From positions 186,001-250,000 of the forward strand of contig NZ_WTKP01000005.1 in assembly GCF_009793355.1 (NCBI RefSeq): a DNA stretch of 64,000 nt, written 5' to 3'. Shown here in pieces: positions 26,281-39,962 of this stretch. The translations under genes and the position numbers were made by a program. Each line of letters starts with the position of its first letter. Position 1 is the stretch's first letter. This DNA is from Vreelandella zhuhanensis. GTDB lineage: Bacteria; Pseudomonadota; Gammaproteobacteria; Pseudomonadales; Halomonadaceae. The notes under the pieces were generated by a model. The model did not search any database, had not been told where the DNA came from, and saw nothing but the letters and a program-made list of their open reading frames with translations.

Positions 26281-26799
26281 TCAGCTTGCTGCGGCATCCG
26301 GCAAGCGATAGAAATAGCGGTGGCCGCACTCGTGGCAAGGTTCAAGACGCCCCACTTCCTCGAGCGTTACCTGGGCATCGCAATGCACGCAGGCCATGCG
26401 CCCCGGCGCGACCACTTCCCCCTCACAGTAATCGGCGCGTGCCGCTTCCAGGTCGTCCTTCAATTGTTCGTTTTCGACGATGCTGCGGTCGGCGATCGAA
26501 AGCAGTGATTCGGCCACACGGCGGGAAACCTTACTTATGTCAATCCCCAGCCAGCTGGCGACATGCTTTCCCGAGTCTTTCAGGTAGATACGCATGTCTT
26601 TCAGGTCACGCTCGACCCAGGCACGTAAAAGGGCCAGTTCGTCCTTGGTGAATTCTTCGAGCTCGTCTTCGAATTCGACCGCCTCGTCCAGCTCGCGTTG
26701 AAGGTTTTCCCAGGTCAGCTCGTTAGCACCACCCTGAAGCCGCTCCAGCATCCGTTCGTAACCTTCCCGTAAACGGTGGTCGTTCTTTTTTTCACTCAT
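26281..26799 (-). CDS. ybeL: YbeL-like zinc-ribbon protein (DUF1451)
   Basis: Function unknown. 172 residues: an acidic helical N-terminal two-thirds (RLREGYERMLERLQ onward) and a C-terminal zinc ribbon with CVHC and CHEC (about residues 137-158), RYFYRL following. This matches the DUF1451 family. It is divergent from leuS, the same neighbourhood as ybeL-leuS-lptE-holA in E. coli, which supports the call. Cytoplasmic, no signal peptide. Confidence 0.85.
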   Translation of the reverse strand: MSEKKNDHRLREGYERMLERLQGGANELTWENLQRELDEAVEFEDELEEFTKDELALLRAWVERDLKDMRIYLKDSGKHVASWLGIDISKVSRRVAESLLSIADRSIVENEQLKDDLEAARADYCEGEVVAPGRMACVHCDAQVTLEEVGRLEPCHECGHRYFYRLPDAAAS

Positions 26800-26881
26800 G
26801 ATGGCACTCCTTTATCCTCACGCAATTTTTACGACTACTGTTGTGTCTTACCGCTAGCCGTTCAAGGTTTTACCTGCATAG

Positions 26882-30062
<3,181 letters not shown>

Positions 30063-30066
<4 letters not shown>

Positions 30067-31121
30067 AAGTATTTGCTGACCAGCTACCCGCGGCTCTGGA
30101 AAAGAAACTTCCCAAGGTGGTGATCGTCGCCGGTGACGAGCCGCTTCAACATCGGGATGCCTGCGACGCCGTTCGAGCGGCGGCACGCAAGGCAGGTGTG
30201 GAAGAGCGCGAGGTGCTTGACGTCGAGGCTAATTTTGCCTGGGGGCGGCTAGACGAAACTTCCAATAACCTTTCGTTGTTTGCCAGCTGCAAGCTTCTGG
30301 AAGTTCGCCTGGGCAAGCATAGCCTGGGCCAGGAAGGCGCCAAGGCATTGAGCCGTTATGCGGAACAGCTCACCACTAGCGACGACATTCTACTGATCAG
30401 CATGGGCAAGCTCGATGCCAGACAGCAGAAAAGCGCCTGGTTCAAAGCCTTGGATAAATATGCCTTGTTCGTTCCCGTATGGCCGGTGGACGCCTCACGG
30501 CTGGGGTTTTGGTTGCGTGATCGTGCCTCGCGCCATGGGCTGACCCTGGAGCTGGACGCCGCCCGGCTGCTTGGTGAGCGCACCGAAGGCAACCTTCTCG
30601 CAGCCGATCAGGAACTGCAGAAGCTTGCCTTGCTGAGCTCCCCCGGCGCCCGGATTACCGCCGATAGCATCCTGCAGGGCGTGGAAGACAATACCCGCTT
30701 CGATGTTTTCACCCTGGCGGATGCCTGCTTGAAAGGCGACCCCGCCAGGACCTCACGCGTTCTTCACGGCTTACGCAGTGAAGGGGTGGAAGCACCGATC
30801 GTTCTCTGGGCGCTCAGTCGTGAGCTGCGCACCTTGCTCTCGATTCAACAACATTTGGAACAGGGCCAGAGCTTCGAGCATGCTTGCAAGGCGCAAAAAC
30901 CCATGATCTTCGATAAACGTCGCCCCGCCTACCAGAAGGCGATCGCTCGGTTACCCATGAAACGTCTGCACAAATTGCTGCTCATGGCTCAACGGCTGGA
31001 TCTTTCGATCAAGGGTGCCGTGGCGATACCGACCTGGGAGGGACTGCATGACTTGGCGCTGACCCTGGCGGGAGGACGCGGGTTATTGGCAGATGCCGCC
31101 TGGACGTACCAGGTGCGTTAA
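30063..31121 (+). CDS. holA: DNA polymerase III subunit delta
   Basis: HolA is the wrench subunit of the clamp loader that opens the beta clamp. The 352-residue protein has the family's N-terminal AAA+-like domain (PKVVIVAGDEPLQHRDACDA), a middle domain (LDAARLLGERTEGNLLAADQ, a typical delta motif) and a helical collar domain at the C-terminus. It is translationally coupled to lptE by an ATGA overlap. After it there is a 122-base gap before the PA2779-like gene. Confidence 0.95.
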
Positions 31122-31243
31122 CTGGACAACACCACTCTTCTGGTATCATCTTATAGACTGATGACACTGCCTATCATCGACATTGAGCACGATTTGCCGT
31201 CTCGGGGATCGTTGATTTACCTTCACTTAAAAAGGAACCACCC

Positions 31244-31648
31244 ATGATGAAAAAACTTCGCTTCTACATGACGCCTCTTCTGATCATCGCCTTTCTCATT
31301 GGCAGCATGCCGGTAGCGGCGGCTCCCCACGGTCAAGCGGAAACCGGCCTGGTTTCCACCCAGGCAGCCTTGAACGCTGACAGCAGCAGTGCCGAACGTG
31401 AACGCATCAGTGAAATTCTTGCTCGGGCTGATGTGCAGGAGCAGCTGCTCGCTCAAGGTGTCAGCCTTGACGAAGTGGAGGCTCGCGTTGCGGCCCTGAG
31501 CGATGCCGAGGTCCACCAGATGGCTGAACAACTTGAACAATTACCTGCCGGTGCCGGCGGCGTGATAGGAGCCTTGTTTGCCGTCTTCATCATCTTGTTG
31601 GTCACCGACATTCTCGGCTTGACCGATGTCTATCCCTTCACACGCTGA
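31244..31648 (+). CDS. PA2779-family small exported protein
   Basis: 134 residues: signal peptide (TPLLIIAFLIGSMPVAAAP), a helical middle (ERERISEILARADVQEQLLA, then the VSLDEVEARVAALSD segment), and a C-terminal membrane helix (GVIGALFAVFIILLVTDILG) ending TDVYPFTR. This fits the PA2779 family described beside PA2778 cysteine peptidases. Function not established. AAAGGAAC precedes the start. It directly precedes the PA2778-like gene, 6 bases away, so they probably work together. Confidence 0.85.
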   Translation: MMKKLRFYMTPLLIIAFLIGSMPVAAAPHGQAETGLVSTQAALNADSSSAERERISEILARADVQEQLLAQGVSLDEVEARVAALSDAEVHQMAEQLEQLPAGAGGVIGALFAVFIILLVTDILGLTDVYPFTR

Positions 31649-31654
31649 TCGATA

Positions 31655-32596
31655 ATGCCATCTTGTCTATTTTACGCCCGCTTCGCGGGCGTTTTGCTGC
31701 TGATGAGTCTTCTACTCGGCTGCGCCGCCTCGCCACGCCTGAATGATTCCACCTTGAATAACCTGCCCCAAGAGCAACTTCTGAAGGAAGTACCATTTTA
31801 TGCCCAGCGTGATTATCAATGCGGCCCGGCTTCGCTTGCAATGGTACTCAATGCCGCCGGCGTCAATGTGGAAATGGAGAACTTGATCCTCCAGGTCTTC
31901 ATTCCCGGACGTAAAGGCAGCGTTCAATCCGAAATGCTGGCGACTGTACGCCGCCACGGCATGATTCCCTTTCCTGTTGAAGGCTCCCTGGACGCTCTTC
32001 TGACTCAGCTAGCAAGCGGGCAGCCCGTGGTGGTACTTCAGAACCTGGCATTACCTGCCTGGCCGATGTGGCACTATGCCGTAGTCATAGGCTATGACCT
32101 GCCGACACGCGCCTTGACATTGCATAGCGGTGAAATTTCAAACCATGAAATGTCCCTGAGCCGTTTTGATGCCACCTGGGCACGCAGTGAGCGCTGGGGC
32201 TTTACAGTGTTGCCCCCAGGTTCTCTGCCCAAAGGAATACGTCCTTTTCGCGCCATTGAAGCAATTAGTGCCTTTGAATCCGTCCAAGGGGTGCAAGCCG
32301 CCCTGCCCAGTTGGAAAGCATTGGTACAGGCTCATCCTGACAGCGCCATGGGGCATTTCGCCTTGGGCAATGCACATTACGCCTTGGGTGAGGTAAAAAA
32401 ATCCCAACAGGCGCTTGAACGAGCGGTGTCTCTGGATGAATCATTAGGCGTAGCCTGGCTCAACTTGGGCTTGCTCGAACAACAACTGGATAATGAGATG
32501 GAGGCAAGACAAGCACTGGGCCGTGCCGCCGCATTGACTGGGCCTTGGCAGGCAAAAGCCCAGGAAGAGCTTAATACTCTTTCGCATGTTAATTAG
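31655..32596 (+). CDS. PA2778-family C39-like cysteine peptidase lipoprotein with TPR repeats
   Basis: A papain-like C39 peptidase fold: catalytic Cys C56 in YQCGPASLAMVLNAAG and His H140 in MWHYAVVIGYD. An Asn/Asp ligand follows in the TLHSGEISNHEMS segment. The lipobox LLLGC puts the lipidated Cys at residue 23. The C-terminal 100 residues form two to three TPR helix pairs (GHFALGNAHYALGEVKKSQQ, AWLNLGLLEQQLDNEMEARQ). 313 residues. The substrate is unknown; the neighbour PA2779-like protein is a reasonable candidate. Part of its signal-peptide coding sequence forms a terminator-like hairpin (31674-31695). Confidence 0.85.
   Translation: MPSCLFYARFAGVLLLMSLLLGCAASPRLNDSTLNNLPQEQLLKEVPFYAQRDYQCGPASLAMVLNAAGVNVEMENLILQVFIPGRKGSVQSEMLATVRRHGMIPFPVEGSLDALLTQLASGQPVVVLQNLALPAWPMWHYAVVIGYDLPTRALTLHSGEISNHEMSLSRFDATWARSERWGFTVLPPGSLPKGIRPFRAIEAISAFESVQGVQAALPSWKALVQAHPDSAMGHFALGNAHYALGEVKKSQQALERAVSLDESLGVAWLNLGLLEQQLDNEMEARQALGRAAALTGPWQAKAQEELNTLSHVN
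31674..31695 (+). terminator. terminator-like hairpin inside the signal-peptide codons of the PA2778-like gene
   Basis: ACGCCCGC-TTC-GCGGGCGT, an 8-bp perfect stem followed by TTT G. It lies 26 bases after the PA2779-like stop and 19 bases inside the next gene. It could end part of the upstream transcripts and so lower peptidase output relative to the upstream protein. Confidence 0.55.
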
Positions 32597-32755
32597 GGCA
32601 TTTTACGCATTGACCTAACTTGAAAAACTAGTTACTTATTGGTAACAATTCAAAAATTCATGGATACGTGGGATGGCAGCATTCATTATAGTTTGTTGTA
32701 GTTAGGCTAGAGATTCATTTTATTGAGTTCTTCTTCCCTGCAAAGGAACCGGGTA

Positions 32756-33301
32756 ATGTTCATTGCACCATCCCTTTTCCATTCTTGTCGCCGTTGTATT
32801 GGCGGTCTATTGATAATTGCCTTTGGTGCAATGGGAAGCATGGTGACTTCCGCTCACGCTGCCGAGGCGACCTCCAGCCCTCTTGCTCCGTCTACCGACC
32901 ACAGCCTGACTCTAAAAATGGTGATCGGCCATGATCAACACTGGCTATCGTTGGCAGACATCGAAACTACGCCCCTATACGACGTAGATATGCAGCATCC
33001 GGAAGGACCGGAAGGTCGTTTTACAGGGGTTTGGCTTGATGCCTTCCTTGAAGACCACGGCATCCAGCCCGAAGATCGGGTGCGGTTCATTGCTCAGGAT
33101 GATTACAGTGTCTTTCTCAGTGCCGCGGAACGTCAAAAAACACGCTATCTTCTAGTGACCCGGTTAAATGGAGATCCCCTTAGCCGGGAGCAGCTAGGGC
33201 CGTTGTTGCTGGTAGCCCCAGAGGATGCTGAAGCGGTACTTACTGGAATACTGCCACACGCACGCTGGATCTGGGCTGTTCGAGAGGTGCGGCGGCAATG
33301 A
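32756..33301 (+). CDS. small periplasmic protein with molybdopterin-oxidoreductase-like domain
   Basis: About 181 residues. The start at ATG 32756 is favoured over the upstream TTG (32723), because AAAGGAA lies 10 bases before it. A signal peptide ends TSAHAAEA. The mature part resembles the oxidoreductase molybdopterin-binding fold: GVWLDAFLEDHGI, then VRFIAQDDYSVFL, then LNGDPLSREQLGPLLLVAP. The cofactor-binding Cys of true SUOX/YedY enzymes is not seen, so it is probably a binding-only relative. The stop overlaps the diguanylate cyclase start (ATGA), which suggests that it feeds a periplasmic signal to that enzyme. Confidence 0.7.
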   Translation: MFIAPSLFHSCRRCIGGLLIIAFGAMGSMVTSAHAAEATSSPLAPSTDHSLTLKMVIGHDQHWLSLADIETTPLYDVDMQHPEGPEGRFTGVWLDAFLEDHGIQPEDRVRFIAQDDYSVFLSAAERQKTRYLLVTRLNGDPLSREQLGPLLLVAPEDAEAVLTGILPHARWIWAVREVRRQ

Positions 33302-34539
33302 ATATTTCCCTTGAAGATAAGGATCATTTCTTTTCACGCTGGCGCTTGGTGACAGGATTTGCCGTCATGGCAGGCATAGCCGCCATCGTCATTGGGGTTT
33401 ATGTCAATCATGCTCGCCAACAGGTGGGTACCGACTATACCGCCATGGTCGGAGACGTAGTACGTGCTCAACAGCAGAACAGTCAACTCGACCAGGTACT
33501 TGACGTATTTATGGCAAACCCGGTATCTGTACATTTACCCGAGATCAATCATTTCCTTTGGTTGGCAGAGCGCAATCTTGAAGGAATTCAGAACAGCATC
33601 AGCCATCATCCCTTGCTGGAACCCCATGTAAGCTACCTCAGCGATGATTTCAAATTACTGGAAAGTCAGCTACCCAAGCTCGAACGCCTCGCCCTGCAAT
33701 CCATTCATGACCCCTCCTTTCTGGAACCCCTTCAGCAACTGGGTATGGAAATGGAGGTCAACATGGCATGGATATACAGCGAGCTCAATAATGCCGTCCA
33801 TGCAGCCGCTGGAGAACAGTATCGGGTCACACAACAACTGACGCGTGCGGTAATACCTTTGATACTTTTTGTTTTACTCATGACGGCTAGCTTGTTTGCT
33901 GCAGTGATAAACCTGCAGCAACAGCGCAACAAGATGCATAAGTTGATGCTGACCGATGAGTTGACCGGACTGAAAAATCGCCGCTATCTCGTTTCCATCG
34001 CCACTACCCAGTTAGCTAATGCCCAACGTCAGCATCATCCCCTTAGCCTGATGATCCTGGATTTGGATTATTTCAAGCATGTCAACGACACCTATGGACA
34101 CCCGGCCGGAGACGAAGTCCTGCGCTTAATCACAGGCTGTATTGAGTCACTGTGCCGTCAATCGGATACATTGGCGCGAATTGGGGGGGAGGAATTTTGC
34201 CTGTTGATGCCGAATACTTCCTTGGAAGAAGCGAAATGTGTGGCGATGCGTATCCGGCAGGAAGTGGCAAGCCTTGAGCTAGACTGTGTTACTGCTGGGC
34301 TACACATAACAGTAAGTATCGGCTTGACCACCACCGCATCGGGTCAACAAACATTCGAGCAGCTGTATTCCTTGGCGGACCAGGCGCTCTATCAGGCCAA
34401 GGAAACCGGTCGCAACCGAGTTGATGTGGTCCTTCCCCCCGTCCATATGGAGGGAAGTGACAATTTCCACACGAGTAACGCTGAGAAGCCAAAGCCTTAC
34501 TTTGCCACATCTGTCTTGAAAAACGTAAAGGAAACCTAG
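33298..34539 (+). CDS. membrane-bound diguanylate cyclase (GGDEF)
   Basis: Makes cyclic di-GMP from two GTP. 413 residues: TM1 (about 18-37), a periplasmic helical sensing domain (40-180), TM2 (about 184-205), then a GGDEF domain with [12 protein letters not shown] and active site GGEEF at 296-300. An inhibitory I-site R287-x2-D290 lies 5 residues before it, so product feedback is expected. The GGEEF form is compatible with activity. It is coupled to the upstream periplasmic protein by an ATGA overlap. Its last 4 bases overlap the end of sthA on the other strand. Confidence 0.93.
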   Translation: MNISLEDKDHFFSRWRLVTGFAVMAGIAAIVIGVYVNHARQQVGTDYTAMVGDVVRAQQQNSQLDQVLDVFMANPVSVHLPEINHFLWLAERNLEGIQNSISHHPLLEPHVSYLSDDFKLLESQLPKLERLALQSIHDPSFLEPLQQLGMEMEVNMAWIYSELNNAVHAAAGEQYRVTQQLTRAVIPLILFVLLMTASLFAAVINLQQQRNKMHKLMLTDELTGLKNRRYLVSIATTQLANAQRQHHPLSLMILDLDYFKHVNDTYGHPAGDEVLRLITGCIESLCRQSDTLARIGGEEFCLLMPNTSLEEAKCVAMRIRQEVASLELDCVTAGLHITVSIGLTTTASGQQTFEQLYSLADQALYQAKETGRNRVDVVLPPVHMEGSDNFHTSNAEKPKPYFATSVLKNVKET

Positions 34540-35927
34540 AAAACCCGACTCAAGCCATTTTGGGCGGCAACGCGATACGCTTCCGCCATGGTGGGATAGT
34601 TGAAGGTAGTATTGACGAAATAGTTGAGCGAATTCGCCTCTCCTTTCTGTTGCATGATTGCCTGGCCGATATGCACGATTTCCGAGGCCTGGTCACCAAA
34701 GCAATGAATCCCCAGAATCTCCAGCGTATCCTGATGGAACAATATCTTGAGCATGCCAATGGTATCGCCAGTGATCTGCGCTCTGGCGGTATCCTTGAAG
34801 AACGCCTGAGCCACTTCGTAAGGCACTTTGGCCTCGGTAAGCTCACGCTCATTGGGGCCGAAAGAGCTGATTTCAGGGATGGTATAAATCCCGGTCGGCA
34901 CTTCGGTCACGTAGCGATAGTCTTTTTCCAGCAACTCGTTGGAAGAATTCAGCCCTTGATCATAAGCGGCACTGGCAAGGCTCGGCCAACCGATAACGTC
35001 ACCGGCGGCATAAATATGCGGTATTGCTGTACGGTAATGCTCGTCCACATGCAACTGACCACGTCCGTTGGCTTCCAAGCCGATGCTTTCAAGTCCCAGG
35101 CTGTCGGTATTGCCCGTGCGACCATTAGCCCATAGAAACGCATCCGCGCGTAACTTCTTGCCGGACTTCAAGTAGACGATAACCCCGGATTCGTCCCCTT
35201 CAACTCGCTCGTATTCTTCATTGTGCCGAATCAGAACGCCGTGCTTGCGCAGATGATAGGACAGGGCGTCACTAATCTCGTCGTCCAGGAAGGACAACAG
35301 GCTGTCGCGATTGTTGATCAAGTCGACCTTGACCCCGAGCCCCGAAAAAATCGAGGCATATTCACAGCCAATCACACCTGCACCGAAAATGATCAAGGTA
35401 CGTGGGGTATGAGACAGGCTGAGAATGGTGTCCGAGCAGTACAGACGCGGATGTCGAAAGTTGATATCGGCGGGACGATAAGGGCGCGAACCGGTGGCAA
35501 TCACGATTTTCTTGGCCACCAGCTCTTCCATACCTTCCTGGCGGTCGCGTACCAGTACCGTGTGTTCATCCTTGAAACGCGCCACACCGTTGAATAAATC
35601 GATACGATTGCGGGCATAGAAACGGCTACGCATCTCGACCTGCTTGTCGATAGTGACGCGCGAATGTTCCATTACCTTTGGGAAGGAAAACCAGCGCGGC
35701 TCACCGATATCACGAAACATGGGGTTGGTATTGAACGCCATGATCTGCTTGACCTGGTGACGCAAGGCCTTTGAAGGAATTGTGCCCCAATGCGTGCAGT
35801 TACCGCCCACTTGCGTTTGTTTTTCGACAATCGCAACCCGCATGCCATGCTTGGCGGCATTGATGGCGGCACTTTCACCGGCAGGACCGGTGCCGATTAC
35901 CACGACATCATAAGTATGTACTGCCAT
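34536..35927 (-). CDS. sthA: soluble pyridine nucleotide transhydrogenase
   Basis: FAD flavoprotein that balances NADPH and NAD+, mainly reoxidising NADPH. 463 residues beginning with an FAD-binding motif ([19 protein letters not shown]). Instead of the paired redox cysteines of related disulfide reductases it has [15 protein letters not shown], with Thr/Ile where the second Cys would be, the hallmark of SthA. The NAD(P) Rossmann motif [13 protein letters not shown] and the C-terminal dimer domain are normal. Single gene, converging with the diguanylate cyclase. Confidence 0.95.
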   Translation of the reverse strand: MAVHTYDVVVIGTGPAGESAAINAAKHGMRVAIVEKQTQVGGNCTHWGTIPSKALRHQVKQIMAFNTNPMFRDIGEPRWFSFPKVMEHSRVTIDKQVEMRSRFYARNRIDLFNGVARFKDEHTVLVRDRQEGMEELVAKKIVIATGSRPYRPADINFRHPRLYCSDTILSLSHTPRTLIIFGAGVIGCEYASIFSGLGVKVDLINNRDSLLSFLDDEISDALSYHLRKHGVLIRHNEEYERVEGDESGVIVYLKSGKKLRADAFLWANGRTGNTDSLGLESIGLEANGRGQLHVDEHYRTAIPHIYAAGDVIGWPSLASAAYDQGLNSSNELLEKDYRYVTEVPTGIYTIPEISSFGPNERELTEAKVPYEVAQAFFKDTARAQITGDTIGMLKILFHQDTLEILGIHCFGDQASEIVHIGQAIMQQKGEANSLNYFVNTTFNYPTMAEAYRVAAQNGLSRVF

Positions 35928-36066
35928 AATCCAGGCATCTCCTTGTTCCCTGACACATGCGAAGCTAATGCTCAGCGCAGAGCACTGAACATTGCCCGCT
36001 TTTTTTGCTTATCAAGCTGAATCCCAAAGACTGCTTTTCAGTAACGATGCTGCCGTTTTAGGCGTA

Positions 36067-36324
36067 TCAACGGCGAGTGGCATCATAGCCTAAATCAGCA
36101 CCCCGGCTCTCATCGCTACTACGACGGGCGCTGCTACCGCGCTTGCGGTTTTCTTCTTCACAGACCTCGTCCTTGCCGCCACAGATATCGCAGCCATCCT
36201 TCAAACCCAGCTGGTTCAAACCGCCACATGAACCGGCTATAGGCTTACGGCCCATGATTACGCCAATTGCCATGGCAGCTACCATCAGCAACATGAAACC
36301 CAACGCCAGTAACCAGATAGTCAT
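36067..36324 (-). CDS. nqrM: Na+-NQR maturation protein NqrM
   Basis: NqrM is needed to install the Fe centre between NqrD and NqrE of the sodium pump. 85 residues: one N-terminal membrane helix (MTIWLLALGFMLLMVAAMAIGV), then a Cys-rich part with SCGG, CDICGG and VCEEE, matching the family's conserved cysteines, and a charged tail. It follows nqrF by about 200 bases on the same strand. A terminator lies between, so it may have reduced or separate transcription. Confidence 0.93.
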   Translation of the reverse strand: MTIWLLALGFMLLMVAAMAIGVIMGRKPIAGSCGGLNQLGLKDGCDICGGKDEVCEEENRKRGSSARRSSDESRGADLGYDATRR

Positions 36325-36479
36325 TTGTTCACTCCTTCATGGCTTCATTATCCGACTTGCCATCTCACTCTGTTTAAACATGTCCTGGTAGGGAGACAAC
36401 ACCGTGACGATGAAAGTGCCTGAATCCAGGATAGAGTTAATTCGATATTGCGTCTCGCCCGGAGTCGGCGGAATCAAGC

Positions 36480-36507
36480 AAAAGGGGCCGACCTAATGGC
36501 CAGCCCC
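36480..36507 (-). terminator. intrinsic terminator after nqrF
   Basis: On the minus strand: GGGGCTGGCC-ATTA-GGTCGGCCCC followed by TTTTG; 10 pairs including two G-U wobbles. It ends the nqrABCDEF transcript ahead of nqrM. Confidence 0.75.
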
Positions 36508-36533
36508 TCAAAGTGCCTTAAAAGGCAGGAAGT

Positions 36534-37766
36534 TTATCCACCGAAATCATCCAGCAGGATGTTTTCCGGTTCGACCCCGAGATCGAGCAACAACTTGATC
36601 ACCGAGGCATTCATCATGGGTGGTCCACACATATAATATTCGCAATCTTCAGGTGCGGGATGGTCCTTGAGGTAATCCTCATATAAAACGTTATGAATGA
36701 ATCCTGTCGGACCTTCCCAGTTATCTTCCGGCTGAGGATCGGAAAGCGCCAGATGCCACTCAAAGTTCGGGAACTCTTCCGCCAACTGATCGTATTCTTC
36801 GTTATAGAAGGTTTCACGCCAGGAACGAGCACCGTACCAGAACGTGATCTTGCGATCCGACTTGAGTCGTTTGAGCTGGTCGAAGATGTGGCTACGCATG
36901 GGCGCCATACCTGCACCACCACCGATGAAGATCATCTCGGCATCGGTATCTCTGGCGAAAAACTCACCAAACGGCCCCATGACGGTAATCTTGTCGCCCG
37001 GCTTGAGATTGAAGACGTAAGTCGACATCAACCCCGGCGGATGATTGGTACCCGGAGGCGGAGTCGCGATGCGGATATTGAACTTGAGGATGCCATGCTC
37101 TTCCGGATAGTTCGCCATGGAGTAGGCACGGATGACTTCCTCCTGGTTCTTGTGGGAAGTCTTGAAAAGACCGAACTTCTCCCAATCACCCCGGTATTCC
37201 TCTTCGATATCAAAATCGGAGAACTTGATATCGTAAGGTGGCGCGACCAGTTGCACATACCCACCTGCCCGGAAGTCGACATTCTCGCCTTCAGGCAGCT
37301 TGAGGTTGAGTTCCTTGATGAAGGTAGCGACGTTGGGGTTGGCGATGACTTCGCACTCCCACTTCTTCACGCCGAAAACTTCTTCGGGAACTTCCACTTT
37401 CATATCCTGCTTCACCGGAACCTGGCAGGAAAGACGCCAGCCTTCCTTCTTTTCACGCATGGTGAAGTGGGATTCTTCGGTGGGTAGAATCGAGCCGCCG
37501 CCCTCTTCCACGCGACATTTGCACTGGGCACAAGACCCACCACCGCCACAGGCGGATGAGAGGAAAATGCCATTGGCGGCCAGAGTGTTCAAAAGCTTAC
37601 CACCGGCTTGCGTACTCAGGGTGTGCTCGGGGTCACCGTTGACCTCGATGGTCACATCCCCGGTGCTGACGAGTTTGCTGCGAGCGGCCAGGATCACCAA
37701 GACCAGTCCAATGACGATCACAGTGAACATGACAACACCGAGCAAGATGACACTTGTATCAACCAT
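36534..37766 (-). CDS. nqrF: Na+-translocating NADH:quinone reductase subunit F
   Basis: Entry point for electrons: oxidises NADH and passes electrons via FAD and a 2Fe-2S cluster. 410 residues: one N-terminal membrane helix ([19 protein letters not shown]), a ferredoxin-like domain with the cluster cysteines in [16 protein letters not shown], then an FAD domain ([11 protein letters not shown]) and an NADH domain ([16 protein letters not shown]), ending with the family's LDDFGG. Last gene of the operon, 69 bases after nqrE. Confidence 0.98.
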   Translation of the reverse strand: MVDTSVILLGVVMFTVIVIGLVLVILAARSKLVSTGDVTIEVNGDPEHTLSTQAGGKLLNTLAANGIFLSSACGGGGSCAQCKCRVEEGGGSILPTEESHFTMREKKEGWRLSCQVPVKQDMKVEVPEEVFGVKKWECEVIANPNVATFIKELNLKLPEGENVDFRAGGYVQLVAPPYDIKFSDFDIEEEYRGDWEKFGLFKTSHKNQEEVIRAYSMANYPEEHGILKFNIRIATPPPGTNHPPGLMSTYVFNLKPGDKITVMGPFGEFFARDTDAEMIFIGGGAGMAPMRSHIFDQLKRLKSDRKITFWYGARSWRETFYNEEYDQLAEEFPNFEWHLALSDPQPEDNWEGPTGFIHNVLYEDYLKDHPAPEDCEYYMCGPPMMNASVIKLLLDLGVEPENILLDDFGG

Positions 37767-37835
37767 GTCGGTTTCCTATTGCTAGAGGTTTTCTTGACCC
37801 GGCGACCCAGCGGTCGCCGGAGAATCAAGCCCCGT

Positions 37836-38453
37836 TTAGAGCTGGATGCCGGAGAAGGACATGAAGCCCAAAGACATCAGTCCCACGGTGATGAAGGTAA
37901 TGCCCAGACCCTGCAAGCCGGCCGGCACATCGCTATACTTCAATTTTTCGCGAATGCCGGCAAGCGCAGTAATAGCCAGTGCCCAGCCCACACCTGCGCC
38001 CAAGCCATACACCACTGACTCGCCGAAGTTATAGTCACGCTCGACCATGAACAGTACGCCACCCAGGATGGCGCAGTTGACGGTAATCAGCGGCAGGAAC
38101 ACGCCCAGGGCGTTGTAGAGTGCAGGCACGTACTTGTCGAGGAACATTTCCATGATCTGCACCAGAGCGGCGATGACCCCGATATAGCTCAACAACCCCA
38201 AGAAGGAGAGGTCGATATTCTCGGTACCGGCAATACCGGTCCAGGTCAGGGCACCTTCCTGTAGCAGGAAGGTAAACACCAGGTTATTGACCGGCACGGT
38301 AATGGTGAGTACCACGATAACCGCAATACCCAGGCCGAAAGCCGATGACACCTTCTTGGAAACTGCCAGAAACGTACACATGCCCAGGAAAAAGGCCAAG
38401 GCCATGTTTTCGACAAAAACCGAAGCAACGAACAGGCTCAGATAATGTTCCAT
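37836..38453 (-). CDS. nqrE: Na+-translocating NADH:quinone reductase subunit E
   Basis: Integral membrane subunit, 205 residues with six membrane helices; together with NqrD it holds the intramembrane iron centre. The opening [20 protein letters not shown] and the conserved Cys in [12 protein letters not shown] and in VNCAILGG are as expected. It begins one base after the nqrD stop. Confidence 0.98.
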   Translation of the reverse strand: MEHYLSLFVASVFVENMALAFFLGMCTFLAVSKKVSSAFGLGIAVIVVLTITVPVNNLVFTFLLQEGALTWTGIAGTENIDLSFLGLLSYIGVIAALVQIMEMFLDKYVPALYNALGVFLPLITVNCAILGGVLFMVERDYNFGESVVYGLGAGVGWALAITALAGIREKLKYSDVPAGLQGLGITFITVGLMSLGFMSFSGIQL

Positions 38454-38454
38454 T

Positions 38455-39123
38455 TTACACGGCCTCCTTCGGCTTGGTGTTTTCCTTCATCTCGAACTCG
38501 CTATTTTCCACCTGCTCCGGATTGAAGGAACGCAGCACCCAGATTGTCAGCCCGATAATGAAGAAAGCCGACGGTGGTAGAAGCATCAAACCATTGGGCA
38601 CATACCAGCCGCCATCCTGAATCGGCGCCAGGATGGTAAAGCCGAAGACGCTGCCCGAGCCAAGCAGCTCACGGAAGAAACCGACGATCATCAATATCAG
38701 GCCGTAACCTATACCGTTGCCAATCCCGTCCAGAAAAGACATACCCGGTGTATTGCTCATGGCGAAGCCTTCGGCACGCCCCATGACGATACAGTTGGTG
38801 ATGATCAAACCGACGAAAACCGAGAGTTGCTTGGACATTTCGTAGGCATAGGCCTTGAGCACCTGATCAACCACGATAACCAGAGAGGCGATAATGGTCA
38901 TCTGGACGATAATCCGGATCGATGACGGAATATGACTCCGGATCAACGAAACGAACAGGTTGGCGAAGGCCGTGACGAAGATAACCGCCAATGCCATTAC
39001 CAGCGATACGCTCATGCTGGTGGTAACGGCCAACGCCGAACAGATACCCAATATCTGCAAAGCAATCGGATTGTTCTGGAAGATTGGGGATACCAGAACG
39101 CCTTTCGGAGTTAAATCTGCCAT
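38455..39123 (-). CDS. nqrD: Na+-translocating NADH:quinone reductase subunit D
   Basis: Integral membrane subunit, 222 residues, homologous to NqrE in inverted topology and to RnfE. The conserved Cys positions are in [15 protein letters not shown] and [16 protein letters not shown]. The C-terminal tail is charged ([12 protein letters not shown]). It lies two bases from nqrC. Confidence 0.98.
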   Translation of the reverse strand: MADLTPKGVLVSPIFQNNPIALQILGICSALAVTTSMSVSLVMALAVIFVTAFANLFVSLIRSHIPSSIRIIVQMTIIASLVIVVDQVLKAYAYEMSKQLSVFVGLIITNCIVMGRAEGFAMSNTPGMSFLDGIGNGIGYGLILMIVGFFRELLGSGSVFGFTILAPIQDGGWYVPNGLMLLPPSAFFIIGLTIWVLRSFNPEQVENSEFEMKENTKPKEAV

Positions 39124-39125
39124 GA

Positions 39126-39962
39126 TTAAGCTCCTTCCGTTTCGGGTTCGAATTCTGGTTCAAGGTCGGTTTCGACATCCTGAACCTCTTCCGGGCTAAT
39201 ATCGGCACGGAACCTTGCCAGGTACTCACCGAACCCTTCCGGACTCAACCAGAACTGCACCATGTTGGTCACCCCTTTACTGGTCAGGGTAGCACCGGAA
39301 AGGCCATCGACTTCATGCTCGCCTTCCCCAGCACCCCGAGCCACTCGAATGGCCGGCATCACACTGTCTTCGTCCGAGAAGATTTCTTTACCTTCCCACT
39401 GAGCCTGCCAGCGCGGATTGTTGACTTCAGCACCCAGTCCGGGGGTTTCACTATGTTCATAGTAGGTGATGCCAATAATGGTATTGCCATCGCCTTCCAC
39501 GGACATATAGCCCCGCATCAGACCCCACAGGCCCTGACCGCGTACCGGCAGAATGATCTGTTGCGGATCGTTCGGATCGCCTACCAAGTAGATCGTCGAG
39601 AAGTTTTCCACGCGAGACAGACCTGCAATGTCCCGTTCACCGGACAAGGTACGCCCGGTAGCCGGGTCACGTGCCGCCTGGAAGTGATCGAAAGTGGCTG
39701 GATCGAACCGATCAGTGTATTCGCCGGTACGCATGTCAACCACACGCGGCGTAACTTCACTGCTGAAAGCGGCCTCCACATCCGTGCCTGGCTCATAGAG
39801 ATTCGCCACGCTAAGGATATTGGTCTTGCGATCCAGTTCCTGGTTGAGTTGCTGCAGAGGGCGCAATGCCACCGCAGCCGTCGAGACAATGACCGAACAC
39901 ACGATACACAGTGCGAACGCCACTATCAGGATCTTCTTGATGGAGTTATTGCTCTGTGCCAT
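39126..39962 (-). CDS. nqrC: Na+-translocating NADH:quinone reductase subunit C
   Basis: Carries covalent FMN on a Thr in the flavinylation motif [13 protein letters not shown] (about residue 225), attached by ApbE, which is not encoded here. One N-terminal membrane helix ([21 protein letters not shown]) and a periplasmic FMN-binding domain. At 278 residues it has an unusually acidic C-terminal tail ([20 protein letters not shown]). Its start overlaps the nqrB stop by one base. Confidence 0.97.
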   Translation of the reverse strand: MAQSNNSIKKILIVAFALCIVCSVIVSTAAVALRPLQQLNQELDRKTNILSVANLYEPGTDVEAAFSSEVTPRVVDMRTGEYTDRFDPATFDHFQAARDPATGRTLSGERDIAGLSRVENFSTIYLVGDPNDPQQIILPVRGQGLWGLMRGYMSVEGDGNTIIGITYYEHSETPGLGAEVNNPRWQAQWEGKEIFSDEDSVMPAIRVARGAGEGEHEVDGLSGATLTSKGVTNMVQFWLSPEGFGEYLARFRADISPEEVQDVETDLEPEFEPETEGA

